DNA of 64,000 nt from Litorimonas sp965205225 (GCA_965205225.1 CBDBFZ010000003.1:186001-250000), one strand, 5' to 3'; positions 33,869 through 43,358 are shown, numbered from the stretch's first letter. A program made the numbers and translations. Notes: a model not told the origin generated them from the letters alone.

Positions 33869-35971
33869 GTGAGACCTCCTGCCCTCAATCCGTGGTTTAC
33901 TGGCATCCGATCCCTGACAGGAGTCGGGGACAAGGTCGGCGACGCTCTCGAACGCGCCTTCTCAGTACGCAACCCGGCCAGGCTTCTTGACCTCCTCCTG
34001 ACACCGCCGACGAGCATTATTGATCGGTCCAATCGGCCCGGCATTGCCAATGCGCGGCAAGGTGACGTGGCGAGCTTTCTGGTGACTGTGGGGCGGCACA
34101 TGCCCGCCAGCAGCCGGTCCAAGCCATATCGCGTCCGGGTCTATGATGAGACCGGCGAGATGATTCTCGTTTTCTTCAAGGCTTATGGCTCAACATTGGA
34201 TCGGCAATTCCCCGAAGGGGCGCAGAGGCTGATTTCCGGCAAGGTCGAAATTTACAATGCCGAAGCTCAGATGAACCATCCAGACTATGTTCTGGCGCCC
34301 GAGCAAGCCGACGATCTGCCCAGTTTTGAACCTGTCTATCCACTCACGGCAGGATTATCGCCCAAAGTGGCTCGCAAAGCGGTCTGGTCGGCGCTCAGGA
34401 CTGTGAATCTGGGCGAGGCTTTGCCGGAATGGATCGACCCGGCATTTCTAAAGCAAAATGACTGGCCGAGCTTTGATGAGGCTGTGCTGCGCCTGCACCA
34501 GCCCAGCCATATCGTTGATATCTCTGCCAATGCCCCGCCTCTGCGCCGTCTCGCCTATGATGAACTGCTCGCCAAACAACTTGCAATGGCCCTCATACGC
34601 GCTCGCAATCGATCCCTGAAAGGCGAAGCGCTGAGCGCGACGGGGCAATATGTCGATGATGTACTGCGCGGCGCACCCTTCGCACCAACCGATGCACAAA
34701 TGCGCGCTTTTGAGGACATCAAAACTGACATGGGCTCCGAATCCCGCATGGCCCGCTTGCTGCAGGGCGATGTCGGGGCCGGCAAAACCTTCGTCGCCGC
34801 CCTTGCCAGCGCCTATGCTGCCGAAGCCGGCGCGCAGGCCGCCATCATGGCGCCGACAGAAATACTGGCGCGGCAGCATGCGGAAACATTGAGCGCAATG
34901 CTGGAGCCCGCTGGTCTGACGGTCGAGGCTCTAACCGGACGCGATAAGGGTCAGGCGCGCAAAGCGATCAATTCAGGACTGTCCGAAGGCTATATTGATG
35001 TTGTTGTCGGCACTCATGCTCTGTTCCAGGATGGCGTCAAGTTCGACCGGCTCGGCCTTGTCATTATCGACGAACAGCATCGGTTTGGTGTGTGTGACCG
35101 TCTGCGCCTGACTGAAAAGGGCGATGCGCCGGATCTGTTGGTGATGACGGCAACGCCCATTCCGCGAACACTGGCCCTGACCAGCTATGGCGATCTCGAC
35201 ATTTCAATTCTGGATAAGAAACCCGCTGGACGCCAGCCGATAGAAACCGTCGCCCTTCCCCTGCAACGGCTGGATAATGTGATCGATGCGGTAGGCCGCG
35301 CTACGAAAGCCGGTGATCAAGTCTACTGGGTTTGTCCTCTGGTTGAAGACAGCGAGGTCAGCGATCTCTCCTCCGTTGAAGACCGACACCGTCAGCTCAC
35401 GGCGATCTTCGGAGGCCGGGTCGGGCTGCTGCACGGGCGTTTGAGTGCGGTGGAAAAGGAGGTCGTCAGTCAGGCCTTCAAGGCCGGACGATACGACATT
35501 TTGGTGGCGACGACGGTGATCGAAGTGGGCGTTGATGCCTCCAATGCGACCGTCATGATCATCGAACATGCCGAGCGGTTTGGACTGGCGCAGCTGCACC
35601 AGTTGCGCGGCCGGGTCGGACGGGGTGACAAGAAGAGCAACTGCATTCTGCTCTACAAATCACCTCTCAACCAGACCGGGAAAGAACGCCTGAAGATCCT
35701 GCGCGAGAGCGACGATGGGTTTCTGATCGCTGAAAAGGATTGGGAGCTGCGCGGATCCGGCGATTTGCTGGGCGCGGCGCAATCCGGCCTGCCCCATTTC
35801 CGCCTAGCCAATCTCGACAGACATCGAGATCTCCTTGAAACAGCCACTCAGGATGCCCGTCTGCTAGTCCAGAATGACCCAGCCCTGACGTCAGACCGAG
35901 GACGTGCCGCGCGGCACTTGCTCTATCTATTCGAACAAGATCACGGCATCGCGATGATGCGCGCCGGTTAG
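33869..35971 (+). CDS. recG: ATP-dependent DNA helicase RecG
   Basis: Remodels stalled replication forks and Holliday junctions. The GTG at 33869 (VRPPALNPWFTGIRSLTGVGDKVG), preceded by AGGA, gives 700 residues and the usual RecG N-terminus. The frame is open further upstream to 33767, but that would overlap sdhE. An OB-fold wedge domain (residues 50-160) leads to the helicase motifs: Walker A GDVGAGKTFVAAL, DEQHRFGV, TATPIPRTLALT, TTVIEVGVDASNATVMIIEHAERFGLAQLHQLRGRVGRG in two parts, and the C-terminal RGSGDLLGAAQSG. The stop overlaps that of the convergent DUF502 gene. Confidence 0.95.
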   Translation: MRPPALNPWFTGIRSLTGVGDKVGDALERAFSVRNPARLLDLLLTPPTSIIDRSNRPGIANARQGDVASFLVTVGRHMPASSRSKPYRVRVYDETGEMILVFFKAYGSTLDRQFPEGAQRLISGKVEIYNAEAQMNHPDYVLAPEQADDLPSFEPVYPLTAGLSPKVARKAVWSALRTVNLGEALPEWIDPAFLKQNDWPSFDEAVLRLHQPSHIVDISANAPPLRRLAYDELLAKQLAMALIRARNRSLKGEALSATGQYVDDVLRGAPFAPTDAQMRAFEDIKTDMGSESRMARLLQGDVGAGKTFVAALASAYAAEAGAQAAIMAPTEILARQHAETLSAMLEPAGLTVEALTGRDKGQARKAINSGLSEGYIDVVVGTHALFQDGVKFDRLGLVIIDEQHRFGVCDRLRLTEKGDAPDLLVMTATPIPRTLALTSYGDLDISILDKKPAGRQPIETVALPLQRLDNVIDAVGRATKAGDQVYWVCPLVEDSEVSDLSSVEDRHRQLTAIFGGRVGLLHGRLSAVEKEVVSQAFKAGRYDILVATTVIEVGVDASNATVMIIEHAERFGLAQLHQLRGRVGRGDKKSNCILLYKSPLNQTGKERLKILRESDDGFLIAEKDWELRGSGDLLGAAQSGLPHFRLANLDRHRDLLETATQDARLLVQNDPALTSDRGRAARHLLYLFEQDHGIAMMRAG

Positions 35972-36699
35972 CCGGACAGTGTTTCATCCGCGAGCGGAAC
36001 GACAGGCTTCTTGGGCGCATATTCATCAAGCGCGGCGTTCGAGGACACCATACCGCCGGAAATGATCATCTTCGCGCCTTCCTCCGGCGTCATATTAAGC
36101 AGTTTTATTTCATCCTTGGGCACAAAGAGTAGAAAGCCAGAGGTCGGGTTGGGAGTCGTGGGAACAAACACACAGACATAGTCTTTACCGTCGCTGGACA
36201 GTTCGGTCTCTGGTGCGCCGGACAGATCGGCCGTGACAAAGCCAATCGCCCAGATTCCCTTGCGTGGATATTCAATCAGACAGACATCGCGAAAAGCCCG
36301 ATCTTGCTGCTGAGCGATTGTGTTCAGGATCTGTTTGATGCCGTTATAGATCGGCGCAATCACCGGCACCTTGGCCAGAACCGCCTCTCCGGCGCGCAAG
36401 ATACTCGTTCCAACCTGATTGGATACGAAAATTCCCAATAGTGTCAGACCGACAACGGCCAGAATCAGCGACAGACCCCAGAAGGGAAAGTCAAAATAGT
36501 TGGACGGATTCAAGGCGCTGGGAACAATACTCCAGACCGCATTATCGATCGTTCCGATGAGTTTACTGAGCAGCCAGAATATGGCGACGATCGGCAAGGC
36601 GGCAATGATCCCGGCAATCAGGCGATTACGGAACCAGCGTATAATTCGGAAGCGCGGTTCTTTCGGTACAACTTTGATTTCTGGGTGACTGTTCGCCAT
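35968..36699 (-). CDS. DUF502 family membrane protein
   Basis: 243 residues with two membrane segments (residues 27-48, LIAGIIAALPIVAIFWLLSK, and 72-95) and the DUF502 signature between and after them (GTSILRAGEAVLAKVPVIAPIYNGIKQIL), followed by a soluble domain with a Pro-rich loop (VFVPTTPNPTSGFLLFVP). The family is widespread and uncharacterised in bacteria. The gene converges on recG with a 4-base overlap. Confidence 0.9.
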   Translation of the reverse strand: MANSHPEIKVVPKEPRFRIIRWFRNRLIAGIIAALPIVAIFWLLSKLIGTIDNAVWSIVPSALNPSNYFDFPFWGLSLILAVVGLTLLGIFVSNQVGTSILRAGEAVLAKVPVIAPIYNGIKQILNTIAQQQDRAFRDVCLIEYPRKGIWAIGFVTADLSGAPETELSSDGKDYVCVFVPTTPNPTSGFLLFVPKDEIKLLNMTPEEGAKMIISGGMVSSNAALDEYAPKKPVVPLADETLSG

Positions 36700-36788
36700 T
36701 GCCTTACCTTACCCGCTTGCCGCCCATCCCTGCTACGCTTATGAGCAGTTTGATCGTTCATTGAAAGCGAGAAGGCAGTCAGATCATA

Positions 36789-38036
36789 ATGTCTTCACAG
36801 AAAATCAAGATTCGGCGTCTGGCACTCTGGCGGATGGTGTTGGGCGGTCTGATAGCGACGATCATGATCGCAGGGGCTCTCGCCTGGATTTACCGCGACG
36901 ATATTTTTCAGACCATCCAGGATCCGCGGCAACCATTTCAAACCTATGATCCGCCTGATGCGCCGGATTATACTCTGGCCGACAGCTGGCTGAGCCTGCC
37001 GGACCTCTCTGTCGATCCGTTCACGCTGACAGAAAAAGGTGACGTATTCGTGGTCGTTCCGAGTGTTTATCGCGGCGGAGAGCACTATGTCCTGCCCAGT
37101 GATGATCTGCGCCGCAAGTCCAAGCTAGAGCGTATCGTAAGACCGAATTACGTGACGCCCTATGGTGATGCGGGGCGGTTATTTGCCCCCTTCTACCGCC
37201 AGGCCTCGCTGTACAGCTACATGACGACCCGGGAGGATGCGCGTCTGGCACAGGATTTTTCCTACAGGGATGTAAAGCGGGCTTTCAGTGTTTTTCTGGA
37301 CCAGAGTCCTCCCGAAAGACCGATCGTTCTGGTGGGACACAATCAGGGCGCGGCGCATCTCATCCGGCTCTTGCATGATTTCTTTGCCGGCAATCAGACC
37401 CTGATTGACCGGCTGGCTGTGGCCTATATAATTGATTATCCCTTGCCCATAGACCTTTTCGGTGACGTCTTGTCGCCTCTTTCGCCCTGTGAAACGGCAG
37501 ATGATACAAGCTGCGTGGTTGCCTTTGGCTCTATCATGCCCGGCGAACGGAGTATTGCTGAACGTTTCACCGAGCGCCTTCTTGTTCATAATGGTACGGA
37601 ATTCGAAGGCGTAAACGGCAGAACTCTGCTTTGCGTCAACCCTCTGACCTGGACACGCGCACAGGATTATGCGCCGGAACGTCTGCATCTTGGCGGTGTC
37701 GCAGCCGAAGGGTTGGAACCTGACATTCGTCCGGCGGCGCGCCCCAATCAGGTAGGCGCGCAATGTCAGGATGGAATTCTGCTGGTCGACAAACCGCGAT
37801 CACGCTCGCTCAGACGCCCCATTCAGGTCGGTGCGAAATTCAGAACCTTGCCATCCAATCTGTTTTATGAAGATCTACGGCAGAATGCGACTGCTCGTGT
37901 CGAAGCCCTGATCGCATCCGGGACGCTGCCCAAGCGCACTGGGCGGCTGGATGATTTCGATGTGATAGAGATTGATGAGAGCCCCGTCGTACCTGCAACG
38001 GACCGACCGCCGACATCACGGATTCCTGATCGTTAA
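36789..38036 (+). CDS. DUF3089 alpha/beta-hydrolase-like protein
   Basis: 415 residues with one N-terminal membrane anchor (residues 14-34) and then a predicted periplasmic domain. It matches DUF3089 in VFVVVPSVYRGGEHY, FAPFYRQASLYS and the nucleophile-elbow-like VLVGHNQGAAHLIRLL. In place of a Ser in GxSxG there is Asn (GHNQG), which is usual in this family and leaves the catalytic status unclear. It precedes cysK by 41 bases and may be co-transcribed with it. Confidence 0.8.
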   Translation: MSSQKIKIRRLALWRMVLGGLIATIMIAGALAWIYRDDIFQTIQDPRQPFQTYDPPDAPDYTLADSWLSLPDLSVDPFTLTEKGDVFVVVPSVYRGGEHYVLPSDDLRRKSKLERIVRPNYVTPYGDAGRLFAPFYRQASLYSYMTTREDARLAQDFSYRDVKRAFSVFLDQSPPERPIVLVGHNQGAAHLIRLLHDFFAGNQTLIDRLAVAYIIDYPLPIDLFGDVLSPLSPCETADDTSCVVAFGSIMPGERSIAERFTERLLVHNGTEFEGVNGRTLLCVNPLTWTRAQDYAPERLHLGGVAAEGLEPDIRPAARPNQVGAQCQDGILLVDKPRSRSLRRPIQVGAKFRTLPSNLFYEDLRQNATARVEALIASGTLPKRTGRLDDFDVIEIDESPVVPATDRPPTSRIPDR

Positions 38037-38077
38037 AAACGGTAGAATTTCAACGGTTACACTGGCAAGGACGGGCC

Positions 38078-39073
38078 ATGTTAGCTTCCTCAGTTATTGA
38101 TCTTATCGGCAACACACCTCTGCTTCAATTGCAGGATGCCTCGAAAATGACGGGGTGCGAGATTTACGGCAAGGCTGAGTTTCTGAATCCCGGTCAGTCA
38201 GTCAAGGACCGCGCAGCGCTCTGGATCATCCGCGACGCAGAAGCGAGCGGCGCATTACGTCCGGGGGGCGTTGTCATTGAAGGCACAGCGGGAAATACGG
38301 GTGTCGGTCTCGCCATGGTCTGCTCCGCGCTCGGCTATCGTTGCAAGATCGTGATGCCTCGAACACAGAGTCAGGAAAAGAAAGATGCAGTGAAGCTGCT
38401 AGGTGCTGAGCTGATCGAAGTCGATGCCGTGCCCTATGCCAATCCCGGGAACTATGTGCATGTATCTGAGCGTCTTGCCGCGGAACTCAACAGGACGGAA
38501 CCGAATGGCACCATCTGGGCCAACCAGTTTGACAATACAGCCAATCGACAGGCTCATATTGACGGTACGGCTGAAGAAATCTGGGCCCAGACGCAGGGCA
38601 AGGTGGACGGATTTGTCTGCTCCGTCGGATCTGGCGGAACTTTGGGCGGCATATCTATGAGCCTGAAATCCAAAAATCCGGACATAAAGATCGGCATAGC
38701 TGATCCGCATGGCTCGAAAATGTTTGCCTATTATGATCATGGCGAGCTGGAAACCGAAGGCGATTCAATCACGGAGGGTATTGGCCAGGGACGGATTACG
38801 GCCAACCTTCAGGATGTAATTGTCGACCGGGCTTACCGCATTAGCGACACGGAAGCACTGCAGATCATTTTCGAACTCAACCAGCTGGAGGGAATTTGTC
38901 TGGGTGGATCGTCAGGGATCAACATAGCCGGCGCGATTCACATGGCGCGGGAGATGGGCCCCGGCCACACAATCGTAACCATCCTTTGCGATTATGGTCA
39001 GCGCTATCAGTCCAAAGTCTATAATCCGGAGTTTCTCACGGAGCGGGGCCTGCCGGTTCCGTGTTGGTTATGA
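38078..39073 (+). CDS. cysK: Cysteine synthase A
   Basis: PLP enzyme making cysteine from O-acetylserine and sulfide. The 331 residues have IGNTPLLQL at the N-terminus, the PLP lysine in NPGQSVKDRAAL, the TAGNTG-type substrate loop (EGTAGNTGVGLAM) and the phosphate-binding glycine-rich VGSGGTLGG. GGSSGINIAGA lies near the C-terminus. The stop overlaps the start of the rhodanese gene (ATGA), the first of two such couplings in this cluster. Confidence 0.93.
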   Translation: MLASSVIDLIGNTPLLQLQDASKMTGCEIYGKAEFLNPGQSVKDRAALWIIRDAEASGALRPGGVVIEGTAGNTGVGLAMVCSALGYRCKIVMPRTQSQEKKDAVKLLGAELIEVDAVPYANPGNYVHVSERLAAELNRTEPNGTIWANQFDNTANRQAHIDGTAEEIWAQTQGKVDGFVCSVGSGGTLGGISMSLKSKNPDIKIGIADPHGSKMFAYYDHGELETEGDSITEGIGQGRITANLQDVIVDRAYRISDTEALQIIFELNQLEGICLGGSSGINIAGAIHMAREMGPGHTIVTILCDYGQRYQSKVYNPEFLTERGLPVPCWL

Positions 39074-39837
39074 CAGGCGCTTTGGTTCCGACACATATAT
39101 CCGAAAACCGCGCGCTCGTAGACGCGACCTGGGGGCTTCCGAGCCAGACTGAGCCGCTGGACGACTATCTGACCGGGACAGCCCACTGGATCAACACAAA
39201 CCGGATCAAAGCTCTGGCGCCGTCCGACCGTCCGCGGCAGAGTACCGGAATTTTCGGCGATGCCGGAATTACCGGCCATCAACAGCTGGCCATTTACGAC
39301 CGAGCGGGTCTGTTCTCTGCGCCGTGGGTCTGGTGGCTGTTGCGATCGCATGGGTGTGACGTGGCTGTCGTGGAAGGCTGGGGCGAAACACAGGAAACTC
39401 CGCCTGAGATTTCGCCTGTGTCGTTTATTTCAAAGCAGGACCCGACCAGCCTGAACGCCACACAATCGGATGTTCTGGATGTCTTGGATACAGATGTTCA
39501 AATCCTTGATGCACGTCCGCCCAGGCGCTTTTCTGGGGAGATGGCAGAGCCGAGGCCGGAATCGCGGTCGGGTCATATCCCCGGCAGCTTGAATGTCCCC
39601 TTCGGCAGCCTGAAATCCGGCCGAGCTTTTCTCAGCAACGATGACCTCATGCAGATATTCGATCAGGCTGGTGTCGATCTGTCCCAGCCAATCATAACCA
39701 GCTGCGGCTCTGGCGTGACAGCGTCAGGATTGGCCTATGCGCTGCTACGGTGCGGTGCCGAGGATATCCGGGTTTACCAAGGGTCTTGGGTTGAATGGAG
39801 CATGAATCCAAATCTACCAATTGCCACCGGTTCATGA
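39070..39837 (+). CDS. Thiosulfate/3-mercaptopyruvate-type sulfurtransferase
   Basis: 255 residues from the ATG overlapping the cysK stop. It has two rhodanese domains: an inactive N-terminal one (VDATWGLPSQ..., GIFGDAGITGHQQLAIYDRAGLFSAPWVWWLLRSHG) and a catalytic C-terminal one with ILDARPPRRFSG, SGHIPGSLNVPFGSL and the active-site loop TSCGSGVTASGLAYAL bearing the persulfide Cys. It lies between cysK and metC with 4-base overlaps on both sides, so a role in sulfur trafficking with these enzymes is likely. Confidence 0.9.
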   Translation: MTGALVPTHISENRALVDATWGLPSQTEPLDDYLTGTAHWINTNRIKALAPSDRPRQSTGIFGDAGITGHQQLAIYDRAGLFSAPWVWWLLRSHGCDVAVVEGWGETQETPPEISPVSFISKQDPTSLNATQSDVLDVLDTDVQILDARPPRRFSGEMAEPRPESRSGHIPGSLNVPFGSLKSGRAFLSNDDLMQIFDQAGVDLSQPIITSCGSGVTASGLAYALLRCGAEDIRVYQGSWVEWSMNPNLPIATGS

Positions 39838-40979
39838 CCGATAAACGCACGCGTTTCGCTCATCTCGGCCGCCCCGAAACCGGTCTCGGTACGCCGGTTA
39901 ATCCGCCCATTGCACGGGCTTCGACGCTGTTATTTGATCGATCCGAGGATCTCTATCGGACGGATATTCGTGGCTATGGCCGTCATGGCACCAATGTTCA
40001 CGACGCGCTCACAACACTCTTCCTTGAGCTGGAAGGCGGCGAGCGCTGTCAGCTTTATCCGTCCGGGGTGATGGCGTGTGTCCAGCCTGTTCTATCCTTC
40101 GTCAAACCGGGCGATCATGTTCTATTGACGGATAGCGCCTATGGACCCACCCGCTATTTTAGCCAAACCTTCCTGAAACAGATGGGAGTGGAGACGGAGC
40201 TCTACGACCCTCGAATCGGGGCAGATATTGCCGGACTGATTCGTGACAATACATCAGTTGTCCTGCTGGAAAGCCCCGGGTCCCTCACCTTTGAAATTCA
40301 GGATATTCCAGCCATTTGCGCGGCCGCACGGAACCGCGGTGTTGTTTCCATCGTCGACAATACATGGTCAGCTGGCCTGACCTGCAATCCGCTGGCTCTC
40401 GGTGCAGACATTTCCACTCATTCAGCGACGAAATATTTTGGGGGTCATGGCGATCTTCTCTTCGGCGCAGCGATCAGCGCCAGAGACTCTCACGGTGATA
40501 AACTGGCCCTGACGGCCAAACAACTCGGCGTCGCCAGCTCACCGAACGACGCCTATCAGGTTCTACGTGGCTTCCGGTCTATCATAACCCGGTTCGAGCA
40601 ACAGGCGCGTACCGCCGAGACACTGGCACGGTGGTTCAATGGGCACGAGCAGATTATCAATGTGCTCCACCCGGCGCTGGATAACCATCCGGACCATACA
40701 CTCTGGACACGTGATTTCAGCGGCGGTGGATGTCTGTTCAGTGTCGTGATGACGCCGCGCTCTACCGCACAGGTTAACCGGTTCATCGACGCATTAAAGC
40801 TGTTCGGTATCGGGTTTTCCTATGGGGGATATGAAAGTCTGGTGATCCATTGCGATCCCCAATTAAAACGTCAGTTTGGAGAGCCCTTTACCGGTCCGAT
40901 TGTTCGGTTTGCCTGTGGTCTCGAAGCTCCGGATGATCTCATAGATGATGTAAAGCAGGTACTTGCGACGGTTTCTTGA
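39834..40979 (+). CDS. metC: Cystathionine beta-lyase
   Basis: PLP enzyme of the Cys/Met-metabolism family that releases homocysteine from cystathionine. The start MTDKRTRFAHLGR at 39834 overlaps the rhodanese stop (ATGA); an upstream in-frame ATG at 39795 is less likely. The 381 residues include NPPIARASTLLFD, GYGRHGTNVHDAL, the Tyr-rich YPSGVMACVQ, VDNTWSAG and the PLP lysine in HSATKYFGGHGDLLFG. The family is broad, but the WSAG and GYGRHGT variants point to MetC and not to a gamma-synthase. Confidence 0.9.
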   Translation: MTDKRTRFAHLGRPETGLGTPVNPPIARASTLLFDRSEDLYRTDIRGYGRHGTNVHDALTTLFLELEGGERCQLYPSGVMACVQPVLSFVKPGDHVLLTDSAYGPTRYFSQTFLKQMGVETELYDPRIGADIAGLIRDNTSVVLLESPGSLTFEIQDIPAICAAARNRGVVSIVDNTWSAGLTCNPLALGADISTHSATKYFGGHGDLLFGAAISARDSHGDKLALTAKQLGVASSPNDAYQVLRGFRSIITRFEQQARTAETLARWFNGHEQIINVLHPALDNHPDHTLWTRDFSGGGCLFSVVMTPRSTAQVNRFIDALKLFGIGFSYGGYESLVIHCDPQLKRQFGEPFTGPIVRFACGLEAPDDLIDDVKQVLATVS

Positions 40980-42171
40980 AGTTATTTGGAATCTCCTGAA
41001 GATGTCCGTTATCGCGGGTACGATTGTTTTGGGCTCCTGCACGACGGCGCGGACCATATTGAAACAGGCTCCGACGACACTTCCGAGCAATTGGCAACCG
41101 CCTCCACGCCAATCCATGCCCGCACCAATGGCCAGAGCACTTCTGCAGGACCATGTTTATGGCCGGATGGACCTTGCGCCTGAAGTGGATATTCTTGATT
41201 TCACAATCCTGTCCGATGAGGCGCTGGATGGGCAGGCAATTCTGGCGCAGTGGGGCCTGCGGATCGGGTATGGCAGCGACGCACGAGAGCTCGACCTCAT
41301 CGCCTTGATCCCGAAGGGTAAACCGGACGCTCCGATCATTCTGTCTCAGAATTTCTGTCCGAATGATGCTGTCATTCCTCTGGGTGAGGTGCGGCCTCAG
41401 GTCAATGTCAGTTTCGATTGCTCTGGCGGTGGTCTGGCATGGGCCATTTTTGGACAAATATTCGGACGCTATATTGTGACGCCGCCCCTTCAGGACATTC
41501 TGAGTCGTGGCTATGGGTTTGCGGCTGTTTATCCGAGCCAGTTCATCCCGGACAGTGGCCAGTCCGGGCTCGCCGTGCTTGAGGTTTTATTCCCGAATGA
41601 GCCCGATCGCCCGGGCGCCCTGGCAGTTTGGGCCAGCCTCTTTGAGGTCGCCGCCCAGACGATTGAAGCCGAGTTCGGTGATCGAGCCATGATCGCCTAT
41701 GGCCATTCCCGATTCGCCAAGACAGCGCTGCTGGCCGGAGCCTGGTCGAACCGGATTGATGCCGTGATCGCCCATCAGAGCGGCACGCTTGGCGCATCGG
41801 CGCTGGATGACGGCACAGGTGAGCCGCTCGGCGATATGGTCAAAGGGTATCCGCACTGGGTCGGGCCCGGGATCGCACCTTATATGGACAGACCCGCAGC
41901 GCTTCCCGTCCGACCGGCTGATCTGCTGGCCCTTATCGGTGATAAGCCCGTCCTGCTCGGCAATGCTCGCCGCGACGTATGGTCGGACCCTTGGGGCGCA
42001 TTTACGGAAGCCAAATCTGCTTGGGGAAATGCCTTTGGCGCGTCAAATCCATCCGACTTCCGCCCGGCTGATCAGAAAGCCTACTGGCTCCGAGCTGGAA
42101 CACACGGCGTCGTCAAAGAGGATTGGCCTGCATTTCTGGACTTCCTCGATGCGAACATGGCTGGCGATTAG
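40963..42171 (+). CDS. CE15-like alpha/beta-hydrolase lipoprotein (glucuronoyl-esterase-type)
   Basis: 402 residues. A membrane-targeting N-terminus ends in a lipobox (VLGSC), so the mature protein is lipid-anchored. The catalytic domain carries the nucleophile motif AYGHSRFAKTALLAGAW (GxSRxxK), then AVIAHQSGTLGASAL and a late His (LRAGTHGVVKEDW), which together resemble CE15 glucuronoyl esterases acting on glucuronic-acid esters in plant or algal polysaccharides. The substrate is inferred. It overlaps the end of metC by 17 bases, so it is co-transcribed with the sulfur cluster. Confidence 0.7.
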   Translation: MRRFLEVIWNLLKMSVIAGTIVLGSCTTARTILKQAPTTLPSNWQPPPRQSMPAPMARALLQDHVYGRMDLAPEVDILDFTILSDEALDGQAILAQWGLRIGYGSDARELDLIALIPKGKPDAPIILSQNFCPNDAVIPLGEVRPQVNVSFDCSGGGLAWAIFGQIFGRYIVTPPLQDILSRGYGFAAVYPSQFIPDSGQSGLAVLEVLFPNEPDRPGALAVWASLFEVAAQTIEAEFGDRAMIAYGHSRFAKTALLAGAWSNRIDAVIAHQSGTLGASALDDGTGEPLGDMVKGYPHWVGPGIAPYMDRPAALPVRPADLLALIGDKPVLLGNARRDVWSDPWGAFTEAKSAWGNAFGASNPSDFRPADQKAYWLRAGTHGVVKEDWPAFLDFLDANMAGD

Positions 42172-42178
42172 CGGAAAA

Positions 42179-42255
42179 TGGCGACCCCGGGAGGACTTGA
42201 ACCCCCAACCTGCAGATTAGAAGTCAGCTGCTCTATCCAGTTGAGCTACGGGGCC
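42179..42255 (-). tRNA. tRNA-Arg (anticodon UCU)
   Basis: On the minus strand the 77-base sequence folds as a cloverleaf. The acceptor GGCCCCG pairs with CGGGGTC (one G-U pair). The D-arm is GCTCAACTGGATAGAGC, the anticodon loop is CTTCTAA with anticodon TCT, the T-loop reads GGTTCAAGTCC, and CCA is encoded. It would read AGA and AGG. Confidence 0.95.
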
Positions 42256-42275
42256 GATTGACAAATATACGGACC

Positions 42276-42581
42276 CTAATGGGTCCATGGCAACTTGCGA
42301 TTAAAGGAAAAATTCTCGGAATAGGATCGAGGAATTCGCTTCGGATCCTTCGATCCATGCACGCGGTGAGGAATTTCATTGGACTTAGCGTAGGAGACAG
42401 CATCTTCCAGAGCCTCAAATGTCATCCGGACCTGCTCCTGCATATCAGTCGAAATGGCATTGCCCGTCAGAGGATCAATTGAGTGCGGTTCATCGCTCTC
42501 AAATTCGAGAATCCAGTGATGGGTCTTGGCGCGTCCCGAGCTCATCGCCGATGGGCGTGGTTTATAGATCTTAGCGTACAT
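42276..42581 (-). CDS. NDUFS4-like ETC complex I accessory subunit
   Basis: 101 residues. Matches the 'ETC complex I subunit conserved region' family: AKIYKPRPSAMSSGRAKTHHWILEFE, then the middle helix EALEDAVSYAKSNEI and SYSENFSFNRKLPWTH at the C-terminus. In mitochondria the homologue (NDUFS4) stabilises the NADH-binding module of complex I, and alphaproteobacteria keep a short form. It stands next to tRNA-Arg on the same strand. Confidence 0.9.
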   Translation of the reverse strand: MYAKIYKPRPSAMSSGRAKTHHWILEFESDEPHSIDPLTGNAISTDMQEQVRMTFEALEDAVSYAKSNEIPHRVHGSKDPKRIPRSYSENFSFNRKLPWTH

Positions 42582-42700
42582 AAGGCGGCGTTAGCCGCAC
42601 AGTACATGGCTGGCAAGTCCGTCCGGCGTCTAGCCTCAGTTTTCGCGGTGGAAGGCCGCATTAAGCAGCCTTTTTACATCATTCAACGCCTGCGCACCTT

Positions 42701-42728
42701 GGCCCCTGCGCCTGGGCCCCTGCGCCTT
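42701..42728. repeat. 2 x 14 bp tandem repeat (one mismatch)
   Basis: GGCCCCTGCGCCTG is followed directly by GGCCCCTGCGCCTT and a partial third unit GGCCCC. Confidence 0.8.
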
Positions 42729-43113
42729 GGCCCCACTGGCGTCATCTCTCGAGTGGCGACATCGGGATCGTGACCATCCTGCACGAGCGCATGCATCAGA
42801 TCGACCGCTTCCGGGAGGGCTTCGGGCCGGACTGACGGGTCGATTTTCCAATGGGCGTCAGATTTGCGCAGGGATTCGCGGCCATCACGCGGCGGCAAAC
42901 ACTGGCACGGGAGAGAGTTCGGCATGTGCCAAACTCCCTCCGCCACCAGTGCCAACAGGCCCAAAAGCGGTCTCTCAGGGCCGATATTCTCCGAACCTGT
43001 TGCCTGCGGCGAATTGGTGAATTTTTTCAAGCCACTGAAAATATGTGGGTTTTTTCCAGGGCCAGTCAAGCGCTTCGATGTCAGTGGCATTCGCCAAAAG
43101 GAATCGAAATCGA

Positions 43114-43203
43114 ATGTTCGCCGAACTCAGGACAAAACCGGTGATAGGCCCAAACAGCATGGCAGATAATCTCGCGCGGAAAGCGAAAGCCTTTCAGGTG
43201 CGG
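43114..43203 (-). mobile_element. IS6-family-like transposase N-terminal fragment
   Basis: The minus strand reads LKGFRFPREIICHAVWAYHRF, then CPEFGEH. F(K/R)GxxFPxEII..AVW.Y.RF is the usual start of IS6/IS26-type transposases. Only about 28 residues remain, without the DDE core. Confidence 0.5.
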
Positions 43204-43300
43204 CCTGCAAAACCGATATCTTCATCCCGTAACCCTGATCAGCCAAAACGGCGAAAACAAGCTGACAATACCCACCCGCAAAACACTTGCTCAACAGCCA

Positions 43301-43317
43301 GGTCATGTGACATGACC
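43301..43317. promoter_or_regulatory. Perfect 17 bp palindrome upstream of giant gene 1
   Basis: GGTCATGTGACATGACC has 8-base perfect arms around a central G and lies 42-58 bases before the ATG at 43359. It has the size and symmetry of a dimeric regulator's operator. No similar site was seen before the paralogue at 55596. Confidence 0.45.
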
Positions 43318-43358
43318 GTCAAATAATACCCATTTGGAAATGTAGGACCATGCCAGCC

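Larger units (their letters stand above)
42582..43300. other. Intergenic region of degenerate sequence with short repeats
   Basis: No intact gene seen. It contains two perfect 14 bp-type units (GGCCCCTGCGCCTG and GGCCCCTGCGCCTT at 42701-42728) and a minus-strand IS6-like fragment near 43114-43203. A minus-strand open stretch (about 42683-43090) with residues such as RPEALPEAVDLMHALVQDGHDPDVA may be remains of a gene that I cannot name. Confidence 0.4.
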
